From Aphelocoma coerulescens (taxonomy: Eukaryota > Chordata > Aves > Passeriformes > Corvidae): a stretch of DNA of 64,000 nucleotides. Location of the stretch: contig NC_091020.1 of NCBI RefSeq assembly GCF_041296385.1, forward strand, positions 30,398,001 to 30,462,000. Reading direction: 5' to 3'. Below, piece by piece: positions 1 through 10,377 of the stretch. The stretch's first letter is position 1. Each line of letters starts with the position of its first letter. The position numbers and the translations under genes are program-made. Below the pieces are notes generated by a model that was given only the letters and a program-made list of their open reading frames with translations, was not told where the DNA came from and searched no databases.

Positions 1-539
1 ACTAATAGAAAATCTTCTCATATGTAAAGGATACCAACCTTAGGAAAAATTCAAATTCGTGTTAGCATTCATTTTCTTTTATTTCTGGGACAAAACTGGA
101 AAACCTGTTTCCCTTTGGTTTTCCATCACTCTCACAGACATTTTTTTATGCACCTTCAGTGATGTACTTCTGGATTGTTGTGGTGGTGCATCCACTCCCC
201 CTTCCTCATCCTTGGGCCTGCTCTGTGATCTCAGAAGCTCCTGATAAGCCTTGATGGAACCAGGTGAGGTGTCCATTAACCGAACCAGTCCAGCCACAAG
301 GCACCCTGGTTGTACCAGGAGCTCTTGCATGGTAGAGGTGGAAAGTACCAGAAACACCAGCTTCCCAAACAAAGTGAGAAACAAAGGATGAGCAATTATC
401 CTTTAAACCCTGGTAAGCCACTTACCTGAACTGTGGCCTGAGTGGAGTGGCACCATTGTGAATTGCAGCCTGGGTGGAACGGTACCGTTGTCACAGCACT
501 CTGGGAAACTACACAAAAAGCCCAGCAGTTATTGACTTG

Positions 540-1260
540 GATTATGGTCAGGAGGGGAACTTACTGATGGCCAAAGTTAACCACGTTGTGACCCTATAAA
601 TAGTGGGTCTAAGTGACACCCTTTGAGTTCTCCTGGACTGCAGCAGCTGCACCAGCACCTCCCTCTGGCTGGGGCACCTCTCAGAGCTCCCAAGCCCTCA
701 AGGATGTGATACTCAAAGAACTGCCTCTGACAGTGAGGCTGAGGCTGATTCCCCCCTCCTCCCCCACTGCATCTCTACATTCCTCAAAGTGAAACCCTTG
801 CCTGTCAGGAAATGCAAAGGGATTTGGTGTATTTCACTGAACCTGAGGGGAATTTTTGGTAGATACCTTCACACCCATAGAAATAGGTGTACACATCATT
901 TTACCTGTGTGCCTGTGAATTGATTATGGTATGAATGTTACTATCTCAAATCTGTGGTTAAGTCAGTGTTATAATTGTAGTAAGCCCTACTGAATCACTT
1001 TGTAAATGTTAAAGAATTCAATTATTAAGTGCTGCTAAACTCTTTTGCACCCTTATCTTTGCATCCATATCCTTTACACCTTTACCTGCTTTTGCTTTCC
1101 CAGGTTCCACATAAAACATTTCAAATTGCTTCTAATTTGATCTTCCTTTTTATGCTTTAACCTGTGTGGTAAATAGTAGAGTGAACCTTGCCATCAAATT
1201 CTGTCAGGTTGCATTTCCACAAATTCATATTAAACCCTGCCTTTGCCCATACCTTGGATG
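540..1260 (+). mobile_element. Possible old solo LTR (ERV-like)
   Basis: A TATA-type box lies at about 593-600 (CCTATAAATAG). It is followed by a GC-richer stretch with CTGCAGCAGCTGCACCAGC and then an AT-rich, T-rich tail with several TTTGC and TTTACC runs. This order of promoter-like box, R-like segment and T-rich U5-like tail resembles avian ERVL-type solo LTRs. No clear TG...CA ends or target-site duplication were confirmed and no retroviral coding sequence is visible. It could equally be unrelated intergenic DNA. Confidence 0.28.
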
Positions 1261-3174
1261 TGCTTCTTTAAGCATCCAAACCACTCATTTGTGGCAGCTG
1301 TAAGAAGAGGTTTCTACTAGGTAGATGTACCTGGTTCTGTGACAAATTTTGTGGACCCGCCTTGTGTGGATTGGGCTGTTTTATTTGCCCTCTGCTACAT
1401 CTCTTTCCTTAGTTTTCTTCTTCAGCTGAAACATAAAAAACCTGCTTAATTTGCCCAGGCTGTGGCATCTCATCAGATTAGGCCTGTGATCCAGTTTCCT
1501 CATGTTGGCAATGACACCAAGTGCCAAGTAAAGGTTTGTGTTCTGGGCAAATCCTTACTGGTGCGATGTTTTCATTCTTGCTCACAGCAGGGAGATCAAA
1601 CAGAAGAATGGGCTGCAGATAGTTGAAGAGAAAAAAGCTCTGGGAATTTATTACTTTACTTTTTTCACAGGGAGAACAAGAAAAAATAAGGCAGCACCTC
1701 TTGGCAAACAGTTCTATTAAGTACAGTCTGCAAGAACTGTGTATGAAAATAAGCTTAAATTATTTTGATTGTTCATGTAGAAAGGAGACAAAGAAAAGGT
1801 AAAATGGTAAAGGAATTAAAAAGGACGTGGTTGCAGAAGGTGGGAACATCTGTTTTGCTACTTCTAATGACAGAACTTGGGACTATTCATGTTAACAAAA
1901 AGTAGAAAATTTTTATACAAAATATAATAAATTTTGTTTTGTGTGTGGTTGGCTGTGGAACTCACACCACTAGAAAAGTTTAAGACAGCATTCAAACTGC
2001 AATCAGTCACTTACACAGAGATGAAGAATAGGATAAACACAAACAACTACATACAGAAAGAAAATAAATAAATACTGTGCTCCAGTTGCTCAGCAATTAT
2101 TAGAAGCAGAAAGATGGGGAGTAAACTGCTTGTTAGAGACTTCTAACACCTGAATCAGAAATGTTTCATGTCAGCCCCTGCTAGCCAGCACTTTGGCCAC
2201 AGATGTGGTCTGGGGTCACAGTTTATATTGTGACTGTTGCATAGAGAGCATCACATCAATTGATTTCACATTAGCTTCCCTCGTAATTTTGTTAAACACT
2301 TGCTGGTGACTGTGACTTGATTCTGTTCAAGAGTTATTCTTTGGAAGTGTTTTTCTTTCCTTAAAAGAAATTAAATACTCTGAAGTAAATCAGGAACCTC
2401 GTGGGTTTTTTTACATGTCACAAGGTTGTGTATCTTAGGCTGATGACAGGATTGCAAATGGACACAAAGTGGTCAGAGGCTGCACTAGTCCCTGGCATGA
2501 GGGACATGGAGGAGCAGCAAATAAAGCAGGGTCTATGTTGGTGGGTGGGCAAATGCTTTTGAAAAAATCCTCTAAATAGACTGATTCCTCTTTTCCCTAC
2601 GTTTACCTGGCTAACATTGAATTGTATTTTCCCTGGGTGTTCTGGAGCTGATCCTGGGAGTTTTGCCTTCCTGAGAGCCACAGGAAGAGAGATATTGTCC
2701 ATGTACCCGTGAAAATATTCCTTGAGTTCAGGTGAACAAATTTAAATAACCCATGCTGCACTCTATCTTTTCAAATCCTTGCTCACCCCAAGCCCTATGT
2801 GTAGCTGCTGCTAAGGGAAAGTTTGGGGAAGTCCACCTGCCACAGAAATCCTTATGTGATTTCCTTTAAAATTTCATGTGAGATATAGATTTATACTTGG
2901 TTTATTTGCTTTCCTGCTAAATATGCCTGCCCCTCACACTCACACATGCTCCCTCTGCATAAGCCAAATATTTGTGTTTGAGTTCTAATGCCCCAGTGAT
3001 GGGCACAAATAAAAATAGAGCACAAAATGCAGCAAAGCCTTTCAGCAGCAAATAGCTTCAGGAAGGTGGTTTGTGTTCATTGCTCCAGTAGGATGAAACT
3101 CAGCATTTCAGTGAAAACAAGCAAGCAGTGTCTCTGGGCAGCACACAGCTTCAGAATAGCTTTGGTGTGGCTGG

Positions 3175-3222
3175 AAAAAAAAAAAAAAACCCAAACCAAC
3201 CAAACCAAAACCAAACCATTTT
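3175..3222 (+). repeat. A run followed by (CCAAA)-like simple repeat
   Basis: A run of about 15 A is followed by CCAAACCAACCAAACC and similar units. The pattern is a simple-sequence tract with no coding meaning; the open frame crossing it is a chance ORF. Confidence 0.7.
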
Positions 3223-4872
3223 TTATATTCAGACATCACTATGTATGTAGGTGAGTGCATGAATGATTTTTAACTTGTCCTATGCAATGACACAGGTGCT
3301 ATTCCCTCCTTTTTTACAGAAATGCAGATGAACATATTTTAGTCTGTTTTGCAGAAAGCAGGGTGTTTTGGCTCTCGGGAAACCCATGCTTTTGAGATGC
3401 TGAAAATTTCAAAGGAAACAAGAAATTGCCTCCCTCCCTGTAGGGCTCCAAGGTTTTGGCCTGAGTCACAAGCAGAGACTGAAACAAGAGTGTGATAGCC
3501 CTGCATGGTACTGGAGAGCCTCTGGCTTTTGCTCTGACCCCAGCCCAGAAGCAGCCTCCAACACAGGTGTGGGACAGGTGGAATTTGAAGGAGACAACAA
3601 ATTTTAAAAAAGAAAATTTCCTGAAGTATTTATTTTACTCAAATTCTTAGACAAGACTACTTCACACTTCATGGCACATCCCTTTTTTTTTTCCTTTTAA
3701 ATATTCAGAAATAATTAATAATAATAGTAATAAGAATAAAAATGTCTAGCTCTTCACATGTATACTGAGGGCCACAAAGTTGTAAAATAAGGATTTCTGC
3801 TATTGTGTCAGCAATTTAGCCTGATGCTGGCTTAAACTGCCTTACAAGAGGAGCAAAGAGCTTACACTGACCACAGCTCCAGCCCTGAGACTGCAGATCA
3901 GGCCAGCGACCAGGGAAAACAGGCTTATGGCACCTGTGTGAGGGGACAGGAATGCTCCTGCAATCTCTGGTTAAAGAAAGTAGCAGGGAAATCCTCTTTT
4001 TAGATGAGTGCACCTGAGACAGCTCTGGCAGAACACATTTGTGCTGCTGTTCCCATGGCTCACGATGCAGCAGCAAATTTGGGCACTGAAATGGCCCCAT
4101 CTCAACTGCAGGAAAGTCCTGTGGGACAGGACAAATTCATCACAGAGCTCAGCCCCATGCTTGGCAGGGGAGCCCAGGGAGGGTTTGAGAGGTGACAATT
4201 CCCTCCTTGGCAAAGACAGCCCAGGCCAGGGCTCCCCTCTTTGTCCGGGGCTGCGGGCGATGCTGTGCAGTCCAGGCAGGCAAGGCAGAAACTGAAAACT
4301 ATCCTCTCCCTCCGGGTCTCCCTGGCAGATCTGTTTTGTCACATTCAGCTCTTTTCTTTTTAACAACGCTTTTCCCTCCCCTCCCCTTGAAGTTTTCCAG
4401 TCGTGACCAGCAGTTTCAATGTCACCTCTTCAAATGTCACCTGGGATCCCCTCCTTCACCCCGGTTGCCCTTCCCCAGATCATTTCTACACAATTTATAG
4501 AAAAACCAACCAAATCAGAATCTCCACTGCATCCTTCCCTCCTAATCTGGAGGAGTGCATCTGCCTTGGCTGGAATGGGCTCATGGCAGAGCCCAGTGGA
4601 GGCCACACCAGGGACCCGTGGCCAAGTCGAAGGCGTGGGGAGAGCAGGTGCCACGGTGCCGCAGGTGGCTTGGCCTGGGGAGCCAGGGCATTGAGGGGGC
4701 TCCTGGAAACCAGGGGTTCTGCCCTGCACTGGCTGCCCAGCAGAGACCCTCAGGGCTGGGCTGCCAATCAGAATGAAAGCAAGAGCTGTTTAGAAAACAC
4801 TGATAAATACCCGTATTTGTGCACACAAGCTGTGCATGTATATTTAGATATGCCTGTACATCTATATGTTGT

Positions 4873-4892
4873 CACACACACACACGTGTGTG
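4873..4892. repeat. Alternating CA/TG tract with self-complementary centre
   Basis: CA dinucleotides run directly into TG dinucleotides through a central ACGT, so the right part is the reverse complement of the left. Such alternating purine-pyrimidine DNA can adopt Z-form or a short cruciform. It is only about 20 bp and is probably a simple microsatellite. Confidence 0.65.
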
Positions 4893-5029
4893 CATCCACA
4901 AGTGCCTGCCAGGCCCGACACCTGCCACAGGCAGGAGAGGTTTGGAGGTGAGCAGTGCCCTGCACGGGGTGGCAGAGACCTGGGTGGCACCTGGCAGGCT
5001 GGGCAGCTCCAGGGCACTGGCACTGCCAC

Positions 5030-5087
5030 GGACATGGACACGGACACGGACACAGGAGGAGATCAGGCCCATAGGCTGATCTCCTCC
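5030..5087. repeat. GGACAY tandem repeat abutting a 12-bp inverted repeat
   Basis: Four units of GGACAT/GGACAC (5030-5053) are followed directly by an inverted repeat. The left arm GGAGGAGATCAG is at 5055-5066, the right arm CTGATCTCCTCC at 5076-5087, and a 9-nt loop separates them. The arms are perfectly complementary over 12 bp. It lies about 120 bp beyond the proposed VAX1 poly(A) signal. Function unknown. Confidence 0.8.
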
Positions 5088-5207
5088 AGCTACAAAGGCT
5101 GGGTTGGAGCTGAGCACGGGACTGGGAATGCCCCAAACTGCCCCAGGAGGGAAATCACCCTGTACGAAGTGGACCTCACAGCCCCCCGCTCAAAATGAAA
5201 AATTAAA

Positions 5208-5213
5208 TTTAAT
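5208..5213 (-). promoter_or_regulatory. VAX1: Candidate distal poly(A) signal of VAX1 (ATTAAA)
   Basis: TTTAAT on the plus strand reads ATTAAA on the minus strand. It sits at the boundary between the AT-rich presumed 3' UTR and the GC-richer DNA to the left, about 1.75 kb after the stop codon. Hexamer matches are common by chance in AT-rich DNA. Confidence 0.3.
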
Positions 5214-6254
5214 AAAAAAAGAAAAAAATCTGGAAGGTTACGTAGAGATAGGGTTTTGTTGCTTTTTTTTCTTTTCTTTTGCAGTGCACGTATTAAATGA
5301 AGGCAGTTTGGGTGCTACAAATATAAGACGAAAATACACCTAATTCCGTCATCATATAGATATAATATATTTCACTCTCACCACATAAATACAAAACATC
5401 CAAATATCCAAAACATTCAGAACAAAAGTTAGTAGCAAGGGCTCAGCGCTCGATTCATTCATTATTTTTTCGACTAGTTGCCTAGAAACTTCAGACGTAA
5501 ATAATTTACAATAAAATTACTATTTTCTTTCCATCCAGCTCCTTCTGTCCAGTTCTGGTCTATAGTTAATTCTATATTCTACAGCAACCATTCCACTTTT
5601 TTGTAATTTTTTTTTCTTTTTTGGTTACAGTTTGGTGGCACGTATTTATACAGTTTGTAAACGCCATGTGTTAAAGTTCAAAGAAAGAAAAGAAACTTAA
5701 AACCAAAGTAAATAATTTTTTTTCCCCCAAAGAACTACCTAAGTACAGCATCCCTTTTGTGGCAAATTCAAGTACCGAAATTGAACAGAAAATATTCGAT
5801 CCAGAATACTAGTAGGTGAAATACATATGTTTGTGGAGAAAATAGCAGTAAGAATTATGAAAAAAAAAAAAAAAGGAGATTGTTACATAGATGTGTTTTA
5901 AAGTACAAAAATAACAATAAAAGATACGCTTTTTATATTTTACGTTCGTTTTAAATGAAGTGTGAGCGATATACGAGAGGGTTATTTTAGGAGGAAGGAA
6001 GGCTACAGGGTTTTTTTGTGTTTAGATAAACATTGAAATTATTTGGAAAAATCAAATAGAGCAATAAAAATTAAAATTACAATCGCAACAGATCTAGATA
6101 CAAATAGATTGGCGAGTTCCATCATTTATCTGCTGACTTGTTTTTGCAGATAAGCTCCGTGGGACTGGCCCGTGGGAATTCAAATTTTAAAAAAAGGAAA
6201 AAAGTGAAAAAAAAGGGGGGGGTGGCGTTGTGTTATCTCGAAGGAAGAGACAAT

Positions 6255-6260
6255 TTTATT
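6255..6260 (-). promoter_or_regulatory. VAX1: Candidate proximal poly(A) signal of VAX1 (AATAAA)
   Basis: TTTATT on the plus strand reads AATAAA on the minus strand, about 700 bases after the VAX1 stop. It is the only canonical AATAAA I noticed between the stop and 5.2 kb. Confidence 0.35.
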
Positions 6261-6960
6261 CAAAATTTCTGCAGCCACTGGTTTCTGTCTCTCCTATTCG
6301 TGACTGTATGTTCAGTCCGTTTCGGCCCTTCTCACATTCACGATTTACCGTGAAAAAGAAAAGTTGCTGGAGGATTTCCTGACTGGTGTTAAGGGCTCGG
6401 TCGGTAACCGGGGGCTGTAGTGCAGCGAGTGTGGGGGTAAACGGGGGCCACAGGTGGGGCCCCAAAACCTTTGTGCTTAGAAATCACTCCGTCTGGGAGA
6501 CACAAAAAAACCACGCCAAAACGGGCATCACCTGGCAGCTCCATCCTCCTCTCTCCGAAATCCCGCTCCCTCGCTCAGCATTGGCTAAAGCCGATCGAAG
6601 GGAGCCCGGCCGACCCTCGCCCCGACCGCTCTCCCTCTGCGTCCCTTCCCAAACGAACGAACAGCGCGACCCCCCCTCCCGCACGGACAGACGGACCGCG
6701 GGGCACGGGGAGCGCCCCGGGAGGCGCCCGCAGCCCCTCGCCGCTCCCCGGCCCCGGCCGCCGCCTCTCCTCGCCCCGCGGGCGCCGGGCCCCGCTCCGC
6801 CCCGGCCCCGCTCCGCCCCGGCCCGCGGAGGGAGCCGCGCCGCGGGGCTCGGGGGCGGCGGGGAGCGGGGGGCGGCTGCCGGCTGCCGCCGCGCCGCCCG
6901 TCCCATAAATACCGCCACAAATAGAGACTATAAATATAAATAGGGGGAAGGTACTTAGAG

Positions 6961-7497
6961 TCAGTCCAGTGCTTTTTTCTCAGCGCTCTCTTTATTGTTG
7001 GTCCGGGAGTAGGGCTCGAAGGCGGACGAGCTCAGGTAGCGGGCCGACAGTTCCTGCAAGTTGCCCGCCAGCGAACCGGCCACGGCCAGGGGCGCGGAGG
7101 AGAGGCGGCCGGCCACCGAGCCCAGCAGCGCGGGCACCGGCAGCCCGAACAGCCCGTGCCCCGCGGCCGCCGCCCCGTGCAGCGCCGCCGGCGGGGGGGG
7201 CCCGGCCGCGCCGCTGGCGGCCGGAGGGTGCGGGGAGCCGCCGCCGCCGGGAGCCGCCGCCGCGCTGCCGCTGCCCGCCGCGGCCAGGCCGGGCCCGCGC
7301 AGCGCCGAGCCCAGCGCGCCGCCGGCACAGGGCGGCAGGAGGCCGGGCAGCCCCGGCGGGGAGAGCAGCCGGCCTTGCTCCAGCAGCCGCAGGACGCTGC
7401 AGGTGGCGGCGGTCTCGGACACCACCGACCGCAGCTCGGAGTCCTTGCCCTGGTCCTTCTTCTGCTTGGTGCGCCGGTTCTGGAACCAGACCTTGAC
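6961..7497 (-). CDS. VAX1: VAX1 coding exon 3 (recognition helix and C-terminus)
   Basis: Encodes residues 143-320 and the stop TGA at 6963-6961. It begins [18 protein letters not shown] after the acceptor CTGCAG|GTC. It continues with the conserved [20 protein letters not shown] block, a Pro/Gly/Ala-rich low-complexity segment (about residues 190-265) and the conserved ending [16 protein letters not shown]...KKALD. The low-complexity part is somewhat shorter than in human, which accounts for most of the length difference. Very high GC content makes the other five frames open by chance. Confidence 0.95.
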   Translation of the reverse strand, partial: VKVWFQNRRTKQKKDQGKDSELRSVVSETAATCSVLRLLEQGRLLSPPGLPGLLPPCAGGALGSALRGPGLAAAGSGSAAAAPGGGGSPHPPAASGAAGPPPPAALHGAAAAGHGLFGLPVPALLGSVAGRLSSAPLAVAGSLAGNLQELSARYLSSSAFEPYSRTNNKESAEKKALD

Positions 7498-9770
7498 CTG
7501 CAGGCCGGGGAGAGAGGCAGGGTCAGCGGGGCGGGAGGATCGGCGCCCCCCGCCAGGTGCCCCGGGACCCCGGCGCGGCTCCGCGGGGCGGGGGGAGGCG
7601 GCGGGGGAGGGCCCACAGGCACTTGGAGCGGGGAGCGTTTCCAAAACGCACAAAGCGGCACTCGCAGAACACAACCCCCCACACTCTCTGTCTGTTCCCC
7701 GTTTGGGGGTGACCCCGCGGCCTTTAGCTCTGCTTCTCTGACCAGACCTCTCACTTCGTCCTAGTTTACTGCAGGCCGGGAGTTCTCTGGGAGACGGAGC
7801 CTGCCCTTTCCCCACCGCTTTATTCTAAGCCGGCTCAGCCGGAGCCCCGGGAACTCCACGGTTCCCAGCAGCCGCTGCCTGCTCCGACGGCCCTTCCTGG
7901 GGGTAACAGCAGCAATGAGCTTCTTTCCCCGTATCCCAACCTGGACACTCTCTCTCTCTACCCCCCAAATAATTTTAAATAATAATCAACTTAAACAAGG
8001 AATACTAGAAGTCACTCAAAAAACAACAAACCGAATCAAAGCCAAACCAAAACACAACAAAACCCACCCACGGTAGGTTCTGTAACCTACAAGCTATTGA
8101 ACTTGTCATTCCTATCCGGCAAGGAAAGAAAAAAGCTAATTAACGTGTCAGGAGAATTTATTGTTATATGATGTTTTGTGGAAATATGAAACCGGCTTTA
8201 AGAAGTTTGAATTTTTGGATGCTTCCCCGCACGCTCGCACAGTTTTAGCTCGCCTGTTCATCCCCGGCCTTTCTGGCCTTGAGGGTGGAGAGGCGATTCG
8301 TCCCCTAGGACATACAAGGACCCAAATACGGCCCAGGCTTCAGCCCCATCCCCGGGTCTCTCACACCCTGGAAAGCTCAGGCCGAACGTCTTTAACCCGG
8401 CAGCGGGAAGGTGCCCATCTTCCCCGCGGGTTTGAGCGCCTGTATCCCGCTTGCTGCGGGCCGGGAGCGGCCCGGCCTCCCCTCGCTTCTCCCCGGCCGC
8501 AGCAGCGCATCTCCGCGCCCGGGGGCGGCCGGCTCCGCGCAGCCGGGGGCACCGAGCCCCGGCGGGGCCAGGGCGGATCTCGGCGGGCCAGAGCTTGGGG
8601 AGCCGCTCCCGGCCCGGCAGGAGTTTGGCTTCGTGGTCGAGCTTCCTCCGACACCCTCGGGCCGGGCCGCCTCGCCCACGGGGAGAGCCCACTGGGGCTG
8701 CGTGCGGGGACACGAGGGACCCCCTTGGCCCGCAGCTCCCCCTCCCTGGACACACGCACTTAGAGACACACACACTGTTAGGGGTCCCCCGCCGGGACGC
8801 CTCAGCCACGAATCCCTCAGCTCCATCCCTCTGCCGGGATGCGTCCCCCCAGACTGGACACGCGTGGCCACCTCGGGGGCTGCCTCGCCCCTCGCCCCCG
8901 CGGGGGCTGCGCTGTGGCGCGCAGGAGGCGCGCAGGGCCGCGGGCCGGCCCGTCCTTGGGGCCCGCAGGGCACGGAGATGCCCGGGCCGGGAAGGGGGTC
9001 CCGCGGCGCAGGGCAGGGCAGGGCAGGGCAGGGCAGGGCAGGGCAGGGCAGGGCGAGGCAGCCGCGGCTCCCCGTCCTTCAGGCGCTACCTGAGTCTCGG
9101 AGAGATTGAGCTGGCGGGCGAGCTCGGTGCGCTCCCGCCCCACGACGTACTGGCAGCGCTGAAACTCCATCTCCAGGCGATAGAGCTGCTCGGCCGTGAA
9201 GGAGGTGCGGGTCCGCTTGGGACGGTCCAAATCAAGCCCCTTAGGCAGAATAATCTCTCGGATTGAACCTTTGGCATCTGGCAAAGAAAGGTGCAGTCAG
9301 CTTCATACCCAGGCAACCCTCCTCTCCTTTTTTCCCCCTTTTAATCATTTCTAATTTTTCCAAGGGAAAAAGCGGTCCCCAGCGCCTTCAAGACCGAGAC
9401 ACGAGTCGGGATGGAGCAGGGTCCCTGCAACTGTGGCACTGCACCTGGCCACTACACCCAAGGAAGGAAAAAAAACACAACAGAGAAGGAAGGAGGGGGC
9501 GATGGGGGCCCAGGGCTCTATAATTAATCCCTTCAGCCCATTTAAAAATTACTCTGAATATATTGCACTCACAGTACAACACTGCGGCATCACCCACGGC
9601 CCCTCTGGGGAAGCTGGGGAGAGAGAGATCCTCCAGGCCAGGCTTTGTGCCTGGAGTGCAGGGCTACTCTTTGTTCCCCTTGGGCTTCGGGTTAGGACTT
9701 GCTGGTAGCCACCACACACACCCGTTGCCCCCAAAAATATAATTTTTTTTTAAAGAATGAGTTTCTCATG

Positions 9771-9820
<50 letters not shown>

Positions 9821-10342
9821 AAATTAAAAAAGGGGAAGGAGCTTTCCGGGCAGAGGCAGCACTGCCCCGACCTGGCTGCCTGCCACTGTGAACGTGGGGA
9901 CACCTCCAGCCCACCCTGCACCGCTGCCGCTGCCGCTTTGGGGTTTTGGCAACGAGGAGAAGCAGGAGGGAAAAAAAAAGGGGGGGGAGTTGGGGGGGGA
10001 AGGAAGAAACCAAGGCACCAACCAGCCCGCAGGAACCTCATTTTTCTGGTAGCCCCGACTGAAGGAAAGCAGGACAAATCTTATTAACAAGACTGTCAAG
10101 CTATAGCCAGATTCAGGTTACCTTAAGGCCTTCACAACTTTACTTGCCGTAATTTTACCTCCTCGGTAGGTTTTAAATCAGAGACAATTACATCATTTTA
10201 ATTTGACCCTTCTCTGGGTCAACCAGGCGCAAGGATTAATTCTGGCTTCCAAGGCCTGCTTCCCACATATTTTGTTCTTATTCTCTTCTCTCCCTCCTCC
10301 CCCAAAACGCACGTTAATAAAACTGAAATTTCTTCAGGTAAT

Positions 10343-10377
<35 letters not shown>

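Larger units (their letters stand above)
1..5189. other. Left intergenic flank, downstream of VAX1
   Basis: No coding exon is recognisable on either strand; open frames are short and match no family I know. From conserved vertebrate synteny SHTN1 should lie further left, but none of its coiled-coil coding sequence is visible. The stretch holds a possible solo LTR (about 540-1260), a (CCAAA)-like tract after an A run (3175-3222), a CA/TG self-complementary stretch (4873-4892), and a short tandem repeat next to a strong inverted repeat (5030-5087). The 4.0-5.1 kb part is GC-richer than the rest, which explains its many overlapping chance ORFs. Confidence 0.6.
5190..6960 (-). other. VAX1: Probable VAX1 3' UTR
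   Basis: The DNA directly downstream of the VAX1 stop codon turns AT-rich at about 6.4 kb and stays so to 5.2 kb, without usable ORFs and with many T- and A-rich blocks, as in long vertebrate 3' UTRs. On the minus strand an AATAAA lies at 6260-6255 and an ATTAAA at 5213-5208, giving two candidate ends. The first 350 bases after the stop (6600-6960) belong to the CpG island of exon 3. Extent is inferred; RNA data would settle it. Confidence 0.4.
6580..9240. other. CpG-rich domain over VAX1 exons 2 and 3
   Basis: Dense CpG and GC content runs from about 6.58 to 7.90 kb and again from 8.22 to 9.24 kb, with an AT-rich gap between. Gene-body CpG islands are typical of Polycomb-regulated homeobox genes. 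A smaller CpG-rich patch is in intron 1 (10.55-10.95 kb). Boundaries are estimated by eye. Confidence 0.75.

Noticed and set aside
79..421. Overlapping 101- and 71-codon minus-strand frames at the window start
   Set aside because: No domain or homology is recognisable, there is no consistent splice context, and the frames lie in two different phases over the same DNA.
1..5189. SHTN1 exons
   Set aside because: Expected by synteny on the left, but no frame encodes the coiled-coil sequence of that protein.
8392..9284. Several 130-270 codon frames around VAX1 exon 2 on both strands
   Set aside because: They arise from CpG-rich intron DNA and the GGGCA array; only 9277-9090 on the minus strand matches the VAX homeodomain.
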